Translations under genes and position numbers: made by a program
Assembly (NCBI GenBank): GCA_020847545.1
Contig: JADLBV010000056.1
Coordinates: 1-50,577 of the forward strand
Direction: 5' to 3'
From: Phycisphaerales bacterium
GTDB taxonomy: Bacteria; Planctomycetota; Phycisphaerae; Tepidisphaerales; Tepidisphaeraceae
DNA: 50,577 nucleotides
Shown: positions 1-8,761 of the stretch, piece after piece
Numbering within the stretch: the first letter of the stretch is position 1
Layout: every line of letters starts with the position of its first letter
Notes under the pieces: generated by a model
Told to the model about the DNA's origin: nothing
Database searches by the model: none
The model's input: only the letters and a program-made list of their open reading frames with translations

Positions 1-2
1 AT

Positions 3-1469
3 GGGTCGCCGGTGCGGGTGATTTTTATCGCGCTGGCGTTGGGAGTGACGCTGGGGGCGGGCTGGGGTGTGGGGTTGTTGCTGAGCATCGCGTTGGGGGT
101 TGGATATGGTGTGGTGTCGGGGGGGAGTGTTCATGTGCATGGTGTGGCGCAGCTTTGGGGATGGATGGCGCTCTTTGTTTTTGCGGTGGGGACTCATCTG
201 TTGCGGCAGAACACCAAAAAACCCGCGCCGGCATGGCTGGAACAGGCCGCTGCCGGTGCGATAGTGGCGGGGTTGGTGATTTTCTTTGTCGGATTGAGTC
301 ATTCGGTCAGACATGGGATGCCGTGGATTGATCTGGCAGGATCGAGTTTGTTGGTTGTGGCAGCAGTGTTGTTTGGGGTGTCGGTCCTCTGGTCGTTGTG
401 GGGGAGAGGACAAAAGCCGCTGTTGTGGCATGGATTTGTGCTGGCGATGCTGGGCTGGTTGTGGGGATGGTCGGGGTGTGATTGGGCGTTGCGGCTGAAA
501 TATGAAGGTCTGGCGGTGTTGCCCGATGGGGCGAGAAACCTGCTGATAGTGCTGCCGGTGCTGGGATTCGCGGCCAATGCGATTTACGGGTTTGGGATAC
601 GGTTGATACCGGGGTTGTTGAACATCGGCAATCTTCGGCCGCGTTGTTTTGCGACGACGCTAGCCATGCACAATGTGGGGTTGGTCTTGTCGCTGTTGCC
701 GTGGTACGGGGTTGGCATTGCCGGGGCGGCGATGATGCTCCTGGGTGCGCTGATTTATCTGGAGGGGCAAAATGGCCTGCGTAGCAAACCATCACGTCAG
801 ATTTTCGGCATCGATCCGCGCGGGCATGTTTTGATCCGCGTGGCGTTTTTCTGGCTGGTGGCGGGATTGGCGATGGTTGTGGTGCAACACATCCGGCCGG
901 GATTGCCGCACGCATTCAGCGGGGCGTGGCGGCACGCGCTGACGGTGGGATTCATCACGACGATGATCCTTGGCGTGGCGCAACGGATGCTGCCGGTCTT
1001 CATCAAACAGCCACTGGCGTCCAATCGGCTGATGCTGGTCAGCGCGGGGTTGATCATTGTCGGCAATGCCGGCCGGGTGACGCTGGAACTGGCAACGATC
1101 GGCGAGTGGAAATGGGCGTTTCGGCTGATGGGGGTAACCGGACTGCTGGAACTGTCGGCGCTGGCGATGTTTGCGTTCAATCTGATCTGGACGGTGCGGA
1201 ATCGACGGCACATTTATTTGGCCGATGATGCGTTGCGGACGGACACGCGCGTGCGTGAGGCGGTCAATGTCCGCCCACAATTACAGCATTATTTGCGGCG
1301 GATCGGTGTTACGATGCTGGATGATGCCCCCTTTATCGCGCCGTCGCTGACATTTGGGGCGATGGCGCTGGCATGGGGAAAACAGCCGGAGGAATTGCTG
1401 TCCGAACTTGCCGCGATTGAGGAAAAAGAGCCGACAACCGGTCAAGGGCCTATACTTACACCATCATGA
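3..1469 (+). CDS. NnrS family heme/copper membrane protein with DUF1858-like C-terminus (5' partial)
   Basis: A polytopic membrane protein with about twelve hydrophobic segments. The short motif HGVAQLWGW near residue 45 and the segment HALTVGFITTMILGVAQR near residue 310 are typical of NnrS, a family linked to nitric-oxide stress and denitrification. The last ~75 residues are soluble and resemble the DUF1858 fold (TRVREAV..., later FGAMALAWGKQPEELLSEL), which is often attached to NnrS-like or redox proteins. The frame is open to the left edge, so the true start may lie outside; the first in-window start is a GTG at 12. The stop overlaps the next gene's ATG (ATGA), suggesting translational coupling. 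Family assignment is good; a specific NO role is inference. Confidence 0.8.
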   Translation, partial: GSPVRVIFIALALGVTLGAGWGVGLLLSIALGVGYGVVSGGSVHVHGVAQLWGWMALFVFAVGTHLLRQNTKKPAPAWLEQAAAGAIVAGLVIFFVGLSHSVRHGMPWIDLAGSSLLVVAAVLFGVSVLWSLWGRGQKPLLWHGFVLAMLGWLWGWSGCDWALRLKYEGLAVLPDGARNLLIVLPVLGFAANAIYGFGIRLIPGLLNIGNLRPRCFATTLAMHNVGLVLSLLPWYGVGIAGAAMMLLGALIYLEGQNGLRSKPSRQIFGIDPRGHVLIRVAFFWLVAGLAMVVVQHIRPGLPHAFSGAWRHALTVGFITTMILGVAQRMLPVFIKQPLASNRLMLVSAGLIIVGNAGRVTLELATIGEWKWAFRLMGVTGLLELSALAMFAFNLIWTVRNRRHIYLADDALRTDTRVREAVNVRPQLQHYLRRIGVTMLDDAPFIAPSLTFGAMALAWGKQPEELLSELAAIEEKEPTTGQGPILTPS

Positions 1470-2233
1470 GCAACAATCGTTTTGACGACCTGACGGACAT
1501 CTACGAAGCGATGATCGACTGGCCCAAGCGCCTGGCGAACGATGAGCCATTTTTTCGCCGCCTGTTCGGCGAAAACGGGGTCAGGAAGGTTTTAGACCTG
1601 GCGTGTGGCACCGGCCGGCACGCGGCGATGTTTCATGGGTGGGGGTTGGAGGCGATGGGGGTGGACATCAGCGCGAACATGCTGGATCGCGCCCGCAAAC
1701 AGTTTGGCGAATCGGACCGGTTGAAGTGGAAGTTGGGGAATTTCGATCAACCCATCAAGCCGGCGGGGTCGTTTGACGCCGCGTTGTGCCTGGGCAATTC
1801 ACCCGCATTGGCCGGCAGCATAGAGGCGGTTGGGCGACTGGTGGGGAATCTGCTGGCGGCGGTGCGTCCGGGCGGCGTGGTGATGATGCAGGCGATGAAC
1901 ATATGGAAACTGCCCGATGGGCCTTGTGTCTGGCAGAAAATCATCCGCAAGAATGTGCAAGGAACCGAGGCGATGATTCTCAAGGGGGTGCATCGCTGCG
2001 GCGACAGGGGTTTTGTGGAATTGCTGGTTGGCCCGGCGGATGATCCGGCCGCCTTCAAGACCGATTCGTTTCAATTTCTGGGTTTGCGGCCCGATGATTT
2101 GCAACCGGCGGCGATCAACGGCGGCGCGGATGAGGTGAATTTTTACGGCAATCACAAGTTCCAGCCGTATGAGGCGCAAAACAGTCCGGATTTGATCATG
2201 GTGGCGCGAAAATCCCCGGCGTCGATCAAGTGA
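1466..2233 (+). CDS. Class I SAM-dependent methyltransferase
   Basis: 255 residues with the AdoMet-binding glycine motif VLDLACGTGRHAAMF near residue 43, an acidic residue closing strand beta-2 (GVDIS near residue 67) and a later LCLGNS-type motif IV. This is the ordinary seven-beta-strand methyltransferase fold; similar proteins act on small molecules, but the substrate cannot be read from the sequence. The ATG overlaps the stop of the NnrS-like gene by four bases, so the two are probably one transcription unit. No signal peptide or membrane segment; a cytoplasmic enzyme is expected. Confidence 0.85.
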   Translation: MSNNRFDDLTDIYEAMIDWPKRLANDEPFFRRLFGENGVRKVLDLACGTGRHAAMFHGWGLEAMGVDISANMLDRARKQFGESDRLKWKLGNFDQPIKPAGSFDAALCLGNSPALAGSIEAVGRLVGNLLAAVRPGGVVMMQAMNIWKLPDGPCVWQKIIRKNVQGTEAMILKGVHRCGDRGFVELLVGPADDPAAFKTDSFQFLGLRPDDLQPAAINGGADEVNFYGNHKFQPYEAQNSPDLIMVARKSPASIK

Positions 2234-2263
2234 TTTTTTGCCCATAGCGGCTACAATCCACGC

Positions 2264-3748
2264 ATGGCCAATGCGTACGAAAATCAGACGCTGGATGAGA
2301 ACACGACGCGGTTTCTGAGTGAGGCGGCCGAATCCCACTTTGATTTTCATTCCGTCAGCACACAGGCCGCCGGCGATGAGCGGCTGAAAAAGGCGGTCAA
2401 CAACGCCACGATGCGGCAATACACCGGCCGGCAGCTTCAACTGCTGGAACTGCCCGATGCGGACAAGCTCCGCACGCTGGCCGGCAACATCAAACAACAC
2501 GCTCTGGAAAATCTGGACTATTATCTGGAGCTGTTGCGGAAAAACGTCGAAAAAAACGGGGGACAGGTTCATTTTTCCACAACCGGCGAGGATGCCAAGC
2601 GGATCGTGATGAAGATCGCGATGGAAAACCGCTGCCGCAGCATCATCAAATCCAAGTCGATGGTCAGCGAGGAGGTGAATCTGGCTCACGCGCTGGAAGA
2701 TGCCGGGCTGGATGTGGTGGAAACGGACCTTGGCGAATTCATCGTGCAGGTGAGCCACGACAAACCCAGCCACATTGTCGCCCCGATCATCCACAAGGAC
2801 CGCGCCTCCATCGCCAAGGTCTTCAGCGAATATTTCCACAGTGATTACAACGATGATCCACAGGCATTGACGGCGCAGGCCAGGCTTCATCTGCGCGAAA
2901 AATTCCGCCGGGCCGATCTTGGGATGACCGGTGGGAATTTTCTGGTGGCCGAGACCGGCCAGGTGTGCGTCGTTGAAAACGAAGGGAACGCACGCCAGAG
3001 CATGACCACACCGCGCATTCTCATCAGCATGGTGGGGATCGAAAAGGTGGTTCCAAGACTGTCGGATTTGTCGGTGATGCTGAAATTGCTCGCCCGCAGC
3101 GCCACCGGGCAGATGATGACCATTTACACCAGCATCTTCGGCGGCACGCGCACGGCCGGCGAAAAGGATGGTCCAGAACAATTTCACCTGATCCTGGTGG
3201 ACAACGGCCGCACCGAAATCCTGGCCAGTGAATATCGCGAGACCCTTCGCTGCATCCGGTGCGGCGCGTGTCTCAATGCGTGCCCCGTTTATCGCAAAAT
3301 CGGCGGCCATTCCTACGGCAACGTCTACAGCGGGCCGATCGGGGCATTGATCACGCCATTGTTTGAAGGGTTGCATGATTACAAAGACCTGCCGCAGGCG
3401 TCGAGCCTGTGCGGGGCGTGTTACGAAGCGTGCCCGGTCAAGATCAACATCCCCGAACATCTGGTGCGGATGCGCCGGGACATCGTTCGACACAAATTCA
3501 ACGGCCGACTCGAACGGCTGGTCTACCGTCTTTGGGGATGGGGATTGCGCTTCCCCTTCCTGTACAAATGGATCGGCATCGCGCAGAAATTCGACCTTCG
3601 TCGCCGTGCCCACGGCAGCGGGTGGATTCGCTCCTTGCCGAAAATCTCGGCCGGCTGGACGCAGGTGCGCGACATGCCCGCCCCCGCCAAGCGGACGTTT
3701 CACCAGGTGTGGAAGGACCGCCCACAGGATTCGCAAAACCCCAACTGA
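2264..3748 (+). CDS. lutB: LutB-like LUD domain iron-sulfur protein
   Basis: 494 residues. An N-terminal LUD domain (about residues 50-310) precedes a ferredoxin-type pair of cysteine clusters: CIRCGACLNACP near residue 328 and CGACYEACP near residue 382, enough for two [4Fe-4S] clusters. Order and length match LutB (YkgF family), the iron-sulfur subunit of the LutABC L-lactate oxidation complex, which passes electrons from lactate oxidation toward the respiratory chain. LutC follows after nine bases, supporting the call. LutA, the CCG-domain subunit, is not encoded beside it. An AGCGGCTACAATC stretch ends six bases before the ATG, so TACAAT could be a -10 element of an almost leaderless transcript; that is speculative. 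Confidence 0.9.
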   Translation: MANAYENQTLDENTTRFLSEAAESHFDFHSVSTQAAGDERLKKAVNNATMRQYTGRQLQLLELPDADKLRTLAGNIKQHALENLDYYLELLRKNVEKNGGQVHFSTTGEDAKRIVMKIAMENRCRSIIKSKSMVSEEVNLAHALEDAGLDVVETDLGEFIVQVSHDKPSHIVAPIIHKDRASIAKVFSEYFHSDYNDDPQALTAQARLHLREKFRRADLGMTGGNFLVAETGQVCVVENEGNARQSMTTPRILISMVGIEKVVPRLSDLSVMLKLLARSATGQMMTIYTSIFGGTRTAGEKDGPEQFHLILVDNGRTEILASEYRETLRCIRCGACLNACPVYRKIGGHSYGNVYSGPIGALITPLFEGLHDYKDLPQASSLCGACYEACPVKINIPEHLVRMRRDIVRHKFNGRLERLVYRLWGWGLRFPFLYKWIGIAQKFDLRRRAHGSGWIRSLPKISAGWTQVRDMPAPAKRTFHQVWKDRPQDSQNPN

Positions 3749-3757
3749 CACCAGACC

Positions 3758-4441
3758 ATGCCCACTCCCCTCCCCACCAACACCGATTCTTCCCTGACCC
3801 TGATCGACCGCGTTCGGCGGGCGCTTGGCCGATACGAGCCGATCACAGCGCCGACCACCCCGCCGCCGGTGATTGATGAATCGATCACCCGGCTGGTCCA
3901 CAGCGACATCGGCCTGAGCGAACTGTTCGCCAAACGGGCCGAGGAAAACAAAATGATCGTTCACCGCGTCTACCCCGAAGAACTGGGGCCGACGCTGGTG
4001 CGGTTTTTGATCGATCAAAAATGCACCCGACTGGCGCTGCCCGATTCACCCTTTTTGAATAAACTCAACCTCATCGACAACCTTCGCAGCGCCGGATTAG
4101 ATGCCAAAACGTGGGATCGGATGATGCTCGATGAGGTGTACGATTGCGATGCGGGGGTGACGGATGTCTTCGCGGCCGTGGCCGAGACCGGCTCGCTGGT
4201 GATTCGCCCAACGGCGCAACATGGGCGGGCGTTGTCGCTGGTGCCGATGATTCATGCGGCCATCGTCCAGCCGCGCGATCTGGTGGCGGATCTGGTCGAT
4301 TTGTTCGACAACGCTTCGCGCGAAGGGAATCGCAACGGCCTGACGATCATTTCCGGCCCCAGCAAGACATCGGACATTGAGATGAACCTCGTCACCGGCG
4401 TGCATGGACCTTGCGCGGTGGGTGTTTTTCTGCTGCAATAA
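3758..4441 (+). CDS. lutC: LutC-like LUD domain protein
   Basis: 227 residues forming a single LUD domain, typical of LutC (YkgG family), the small subunit of the lactate-utilisation complex. Recognisable parts are the acidic stretch around residue 130 (DAGVTDVFAAVAETGSLV) and the C-terminal signature SGPSKTSDIEMNLVTGVHGP, in which SxTaDIe...GvHGP is the family hallmark. It starts nine bases after lutB stops and is surely cotranscribed with it. A secreted protein gene begins 17 bases after its stop. Confidence 0.9.
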   Translation: MPTPLPTNTDSSLTLIDRVRRALGRYEPITAPTTPPPVIDESITRLVHSDIGLSELFAKRAEENKMIVHRVYPEELGPTLVRFLIDQKCTRLALPDSPFLNKLNLIDNLRSAGLDAKTWDRMMLDEVYDCDAGVTDVFAAVAETGSLVIRPTAQHGRALSLVPMIHAAIVQPRDLVADLVDLFDNASREGNRNGLTIISGPSKTSDIEMNLVTGVHGPCAVGVFLLQ

Positions 4442-4457
4442 CCTTTCAGGAGAAGCC

Positions 4458-5636
4458 ATGAAATCATTGGTTAGCCGTATGGGTTTGATCGTTTTGGGAT
4501 TGGCGGTTCTGTTGGCCGCCGGCGCAAGCGCGCGGGGGGATGATCGCGCCCAAACCCTGATCACCCGTGGATTGGACTACCTCAAAGGCCAGCAAAAAGA
4601 GGATGGGAGCTGGCAAAACCCGCCGGAACCTCCGGGAATCAGCGCGTTGGTGATTCGCGTATTCCTGAACGATTCAAATCACAACGCGCAGGAGCCTTTT
4701 TTACACAAGGCCATTGAAAAATTGCTCAGCTATCAAGGCCCGGATGGACGGATTTCCAACCAGATGCTGGACAATTACAACACCGCCATCGCCATCAGCG
4801 CCCTGGCGGCTGCCAAAGGCGACCCCTATCGCGCGCAGATCGACAAGGCGGTCGGCTTTCTCAAAAGCATCCAGTGGACCGACCAGATCGAGGGGCTGGA
4901 GAAGCAAAACCGCAAGGTGGACCCTTCCGACCCGGCCTATGGTGGATGGGGATATGGTCGTCACGGCCGGCCCGATTCATCCAATCTCCAGATCACCATC
5001 GAAGCCCTTCACGATGCGGGGTTGAAACCGGAAGACCCGGCCTATCAGGCGGCATTGAAATTCATCACCCGTTCACAAAATCACTCTGAAACCAACGACC
5101 AGCCGTGGGCGGGGGATGATGGCGGGTTCGTCTACACCCCCGCCGGCGGCAAACCCGGCGCGCCCGGTGAATCACCCGCCGGTGAATACACCTCTCCCGA
5201 TGGTCGGCGCATGTTGCGGTCGTATGGTTCAATGACCTACGCGGGGTTGAAGTCGATGATTTACGCCGGTCTGAAACACGATGATCCGCGCGTCAAGGCC
5301 GCATGGGACTGGATCGGCCGCAATTGGACACTGGATGAAAACCCCGGAATGCGCCTGGGCGACCCGGACAACGCGCAAAACGGCCTATATTACTATTACA
5401 TGACCCTCGCGCGCTCATTGCATGCCTACGGGCAGCCGATCATCACCGACCCGCAGGGCAAAACCCACGACTGGCGTGTGGAACTGATCGCCAAACTGGC
5501 CGAGCTGCAAAATCCCGATGGAAGCTGGGCGGGCGATAAACGCTGGATGGAAAACAACCCCACACTCGTGACCGCCTATGCCCTGATCGCATTGGAAAAC
5601 GCACAGCGGGACCTGCACGATCACCCGGCCGACTGA
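4458..5636 (+). CDS. Secreted prenyltransferase/squalene-oxidase repeat protein
   Basis: About 392 residues from the ATG at 4458, preceded by CAGGAG eight bases upstream; the open frame extends 54 bases further back, but that would overlap lutC. An N-terminal signal peptide (MKSLVSRMGLIVLGLAVLLAAGASA) is followed by alpha/alpha-barrel repeats of the terpene cyclase/prenyltransferase type. QW-like motifs include QQKEDGSWQN near residue 40 and LQNPDGSWAGD near residue 360. No DxDD catalytic motif of squalene-hopene cyclases is evident, so enzyme activity is doubtful. Such exported cyclase-fold proteins are common in planctomycetes and mostly uncharacterised. The 3' end overlaps the convergent TMEM175-like gene by 16 bases. 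Confidence 0.8.
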   Translation: MKSLVSRMGLIVLGLAVLLAAGASARGDDRAQTLITRGLDYLKGQQKEDGSWQNPPEPPGISALVIRVFLNDSNHNAQEPFLHKAIEKLLSYQGPDGRISNQMLDNYNTAIAISALAAAKGDPYRAQIDKAVGFLKSIQWTDQIEGLEKQNRKVDPSDPAYGGWGYGRHGRPDSSNLQITIEALHDAGLKPEDPAYQAALKFITRSQNHSETNDQPWAGDDGGFVYTPAGGKPGAPGESPAGEYTSPDGRRMLRSYGSMTYAGLKSMIYAGLKHDDPRVKAAWDWIGRNWTLDENPGMRLGDPDNAQNGLYYYYMTLARSLHAYGQPIITDPQGKTHDWRVELIAKLAELQNPDGSWAGDKRWMENNPTLVTAYALIALENAQRDLHDHPAD

Positions 5637-6217
5637 TCCGAGCGGCCATAGAGCATCCGTTCGATCCGCCGGTCGGGGATCAGCCAGATCAGTGCGACAA
5701 ATGCGTAGATTCCGCACGCGATCCATGAATTGACGAAACTCAGGGCAATGGCGGCCGCATAAAAAACGACTGAGGCTTTCCCCTTCACATCACGCCCAAT
5801 CGCGGCGGCCAACGTGGCATTGCCGCCGGGCGAATGCAATATCGTCCATTGAAGGATCCAATACGCCACCGCCGCCATCAAAAAGACAAACCCGTACATC
5901 GCGGCCGGCGTCGCGGCAAAATGGGTGTCCCCCAGCCAACTGGTGACAAACGGGATCAGCGAGAGCCAAAACAGCAGATGCAGATTGGCCCACAAAATCG
6001 CCCCCGTCACCTTGGGCGTGATCTGAAACAGATGGTGATGGTTGTTCCAGTAAATGCCAAGATAAACATAACTGAGCACATAACTCAAAAAGACCGGATA
6101 CATCGGCCGCAAACTCGCCAATCCGGTATGCTCCGGCGCTTTCAACTCCAACACCATGATGGTGATGAGAATCGCCATCACCCCATCACTGAACGCTTCG
6201 AGTCTTCCCTTGTGCAT
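5621..6217 (-). CDS. TMEM175 family (DUF1211) potassium-channel-like membrane protein
   Basis: 198 residues with six predicted membrane segments. The N-terminus carries the TMEM175 filter-helix signature R5-L-E-A-F-S-D-G-V-M-A-I (RxxxFSD), followed by ITIMVLEL. Bacterial TMEM175 proteins form tetrameric potassium-permeable channels without the GYG filter of classical channels. A second conserved stretch, YWNNHHHLFQ, near residue 57 is also typical. Length matches bacterial members (about 200). It is convergent with, and slightly overlaps, the squalene-cyclase-like gene. Ion selectivity is inferred from the family only. Confidence 0.87.
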   Translation of the reverse strand: MHKGRLEAFSDGVMAILITIMVLELKAPEHTGLASLRPMYPVFLSYVLSYVYLGIYWNNHHHLFQITPKVTGAILWANLHLLFWLSLIPFVTSWLGDTHFAATPAAMYGFVFLMAAVAYWILQWTILHSPGGNATLAAAIGRDVKGKASVVFYAAAIALSFVNSWIACGIYAFVALIWLIPDRRIERMLYGRSDQSAG

Positions 6218-6262
6218 GGTTTGATTTATGACGGATGACCGAAATTCAGCCTTAAGCTCTGA

Positions 6263-6565
6263 CTATGCAACGGTTCGACGGGCATATTCAAGCGAGCGAT
6301 TGAACACCTGCTCCTGTGCCGCCGTGTCGAATTGCAATCGCACACGCTGAGGAAACTCCGCCAATGTGATCGCATCACCCACCCGCTGCAACAGAACATT
6401 AAAATAGCTGGAGGAAAGGCCGCGCATCTGGCTCAAATCAACCATGACAACCTTGTGGTCCGTCAACTGGATTACAATTTCTTTGGCCAGTAGCTCAGCG
6501 CTGGCAACAATACTTCCATTGGCTTCAATGAACTGCATTGCCTGAATCGTGTATGTGTGAGTCAT
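6263..6565 (-). CDS. STAS-like (DUF4325) domain protein
   Basis: About 100 residues making a single alpha/beta domain resembling the STAS-like DUF4325 family: a central strand with VVMVDLSQMRGLSSSYFNVLL and a basic C-terminus. I chose the ATG at 6565; a GTG at 6574 is possible. It lies nineteen bases after a GHKL ATPase whose own N-terminus is STAS-like, and the two are surely an operon. STAS/ATPase pairs usually act as anti-anti-sigma factor and anti-sigma kinase in partner switching; that role here is inference. Base composition is visibly less GC-rich than the flanking genes. Confidence 0.7.
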   Translation of the reverse strand: MTHTYTIQAMQFIEANGSIVASAELLAKEIVIQLTDHKVVMVDLSQMRGLSSSYFNVLLQRVGDAITLAEFPQRVRLQFDTAAQEQVFNRSLEYARRTVA

Positions 6566-6583
6566 ATCAGTCACGCGCCCATA

Positions 6584-7429
6584 TTACTTCACCGGTACAC
6601 CAAAGAATATGCCTGTTCCGGGAAAATTCATCCCAAGGGATTGCGAAACGGGCCGTTCGCGAGCTTTCCCATCCGCAAACGCATCTTCCGTCACTATAAA
6701 CAGTTCGCCACGAAGCTGGTGAAGAATGATCTGGCAGAGATTGCTGATCCCCATGCCCATGTTGTTGGACCGTGATTTTGCGGAATATCCACCCTGCAGG
6801 ACTCGCTCCAATGCCTGGACGTTTGAAGCATCTGGATATATCCCACGCAGCGTTGTTCCGATGCCCCGGCCAAGATCCACGATAGCCACTCGAACTTCGC
6901 CAATATTTTGCAGAAATCGCGCACAAGTGACGCAGCCAATCCTTGAATGTGCATGGTCTTCCACATTCTGAATGACTTCGTTAACGCAAATTCGCAGATA
7001 TTCTTCCGTCTCCGGTGAAAGTTGTACAAATTTTCCGATCAACTGAATGACCGGATCCGGGTCGTTGAAACCGGCTTTGTGCTGCACTCGATATGGGATG
7101 GTTACATTGTCCGGATGGTTGCCGGAAGGAATGGCGGTTCCTCGCAACAAATGATTCAGGCCGGAAAACTCACAAAATGCCTCCAGTGACGCATTGCCCT
7201 TGGGCAAAATCACTTCATGATTCACTCCATTGCGTCGGGATTCCTCGACTGCCGCCACAACAATGGCAACGGCATCAGGCCCAAGATACTTGCACTTGGA
7301 AAAGTCAATCGACCATGATTTGGTATTTGGATCAAATATGCCACGAATTCGTTTCAAGAATGTCACCACGGACTTTGGTGAATCATTCACCTGAAAATCG
7401 ATCTCGCAGTGAACCGCTCCATTGGGCAT
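6584..7429 (-). CDS. STAS-GHKL ATPase protein (HATPase_c)
   Basis: 281 residues. The first ~110 resemble a STAS-like fold (SWSIDFSKCKYLGPDAVAIV). The second half is a GHKL/HATPase_c domain with an N box NEVIQNVEDHA near residue 149, a G1 box VDLGRGIG near residue 185 and a G2-like segment NNMGMGISNL near residue 222. There is no histidine phosphoacceptor domain or membrane segment, so it is not an ordinary sensor kinase; a serine/threonine anti-sigma-type kinase is more likely. It precedes the DUF4325 gene in the same operon. The codon use of the pair is more AT-rich than that of its neighbours, a mild sign of transfer. Confidence 0.75.
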   Translation of the reverse strand: MPNGAVHCEIDFQVNDSPKSVVTFLKRIRGIFDPNTKSWSIDFSKCKYLGPDAVAIVVAAVEESRRNGVNHEVILPKGNASLEAFCEFSGLNHLLRGTAIPSGNHPDNVTIPYRVQHKAGFNDPDPVIQLIGKFVQLSPETEEYLRICVNEVIQNVEDHAHSRIGCVTCARFLQNIGEVRVAIVDLGRGIGTTLRGIYPDASNVQALERVLQGGYSAKSRSNNMGMGISNLCQIILHQLRGELFIVTEDAFADGKARERPVSQSLGMNFPGTGIFFGVPVK

Positions 7430-7462
7430 ATTCCAAATTATGCCGTCGGGAGGTCTGATTTC

Positions 7463-8761
7463 CTAATTCCCATGCGGCGCCGCGATCAACGGCGGCGGCT
7501 GGTCACTCAGGGCGGATGGGGGCCAGTCGAACAGGCCGCTGTTCCAGCGTTGCAGGCGGAAATAGTAGCTCGCCTGCCCGGAGTCGGGGACATCGATGTT
7601 GCGCCAGGTTTGATACAACCCGGGCATCGCGGGAAATTCAACCGTCAGGTCATGGCGGCCGGGGGGGAGTCTCATCGGCAAAACATAGGTCGTGCGCGGG
7701 AGCATCTCCCACTGGCGGATATCGGCCTGACTGGAGGCTTTTAAGAGCAATCCCGCCCCCAGCAGAATCACCGACGCGATCAGGTCGCGGCGCTGGGCGG
7801 CCCCCGATTCGCTCAATCCCCTGACCCCTTCGGCCGCGCCGGCGGCGATCAATCCCGTGCCGACGGCGTTTTTGACCGCGCGAATGGTGTCGATCGACTG
7901 CCAGCGGCGATCCTGCGCCAAGGCCAGCAGGTCGAACATCGGCCGATTGACATCCTCAAGGTTCACATATCGGTTGTCCATCAGCACGCGCGGCAGGGGG
8001 ATCGGACCCTCCTGCGCCGGCAGCGGGGCGAAGCCGACCAGCGCGCCGCTGTCATCGGTCACCTTTTGCGGGCCGTAGCCGACATCGACAAAGAGCACCA
8101 CATTGGCCCCCAGGTTGCGGTCATAATCGGCCAGTGGCGCCAGATCGGGGCGCAGCTGCGCCATGCGCGAAAAGGCGGCGCGGGCCTGATCCTCATTGCC
8201 AATCCGCTGCCAACAGCGCCCGAGCATGAGCCAAGCGGCCGTGAAATTGGACTCCACCTGCGCGTATTTGTCGGGCGCATCCGCCTCCTCACCATAGTCG
8301 CGGAGCTTGAAGAGCGAATTCTCAAACGCAGCGCGGGCGTTGAGATAATCCCGGTTCATGTAATAGATCATCCCCAGATAAAAATTGGCCATCGCCCGCT
8401 CAAACGGCTCCCCCTTCCACACCTTGATCTTCTCATCCACCAGCACCGCCCCCAGCGAACGCCCACCCTCATTGACACCAACCGCGTTGATCACCTCATA
8501 GGCTCGCAAAAACGCGGCCTCGGCCTCCCTCAGGTGATAATCGGTCAGACACACCGAGGCCAACCGAAGGTTGTTGAGGACAAAATCCTCATTCTCCTCA
8601 TTGGCCAGCGGACGGAGAATCTGGCGGGCCTGCTCGTAGTTTCCGATGTAATAGTCGTTGACGGCCTGATCGATCTTCTTCTGATTGGGATTGGCGCACC
8701 CGCCGAGCAACACGCACGCCGACAACACAAACAGCGGGAGAATGGACCGCAAATGTTTCAA
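7463..8761 (-). CDS. COG3014-like TPR lipoprotein
   Basis: About 432 residues. The open frame continues upstream to 8854, but a TTG at 8761 overlaps the stop of the preceding gene (TTGA) and directly begins a lipoprotein signal with lipobox LLGGC near residue 21. TPR-like helices follow (YYIGNYEQARQIL; KVWKGEPFERAMANFYLG; RDYLNARAAF), and the KxWKGEPFERAM motif with its repeats resembles the COG3014 lipoproteins that accompany lpoB-like genes in gamma-proteobacteria. The C-terminal part contains a hydrophobic stretch and a beta-rich tail. It is the third gene of a tight leftward lipoprotein operon. Biochemical role unknown; a periplasmic scaffold is an inference. Confidence 0.75.
   Translation of the reverse strand: MKHLRSILPLFVLSACVLLGGCANPNQKKIDQAVNDYYIGNYEQARQILRPLANEENEDFVLNNLRLASVCLTDYHLREAEAAFLRAYEVINAVGVNEGGRSLGAVLVDEKIKVWKGEPFERAMANFYLGMIYYMNRDYLNARAAFENSLFKLRDYGEEADAPDKYAQVESNFTAAWLMLGRCWQRIGNEDQARAAFSRMAQLRPDLAPLADYDRNLGANVVLFVDVGYGPQKVTDDSGALVGFAPLPAQEGPIPLPRVLMDNRYVNLEDVNRPMFDLLALAQDRRWQSIDTIRAVKNAVGTGLIAAGAAEGVRGLSESGAAQRRDLIASVILLGAGLLLKASSQADIRQWEMLPRTTYVLPMRLPPGRHDLTVEFPAMPGLYQTWRNIDVPDSGQASYYFRLQRWNSGLFDWPPSALSDQPPPLIAAPHGN

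Noticed and set aside
1799-4018. A 739-residue leftward open frame antisense to the methyltransferase and lutB-lutC
   Set aside because: It mirrors strongly supported genes; the composition reflects GC-rich codon bias on the opposite strand.
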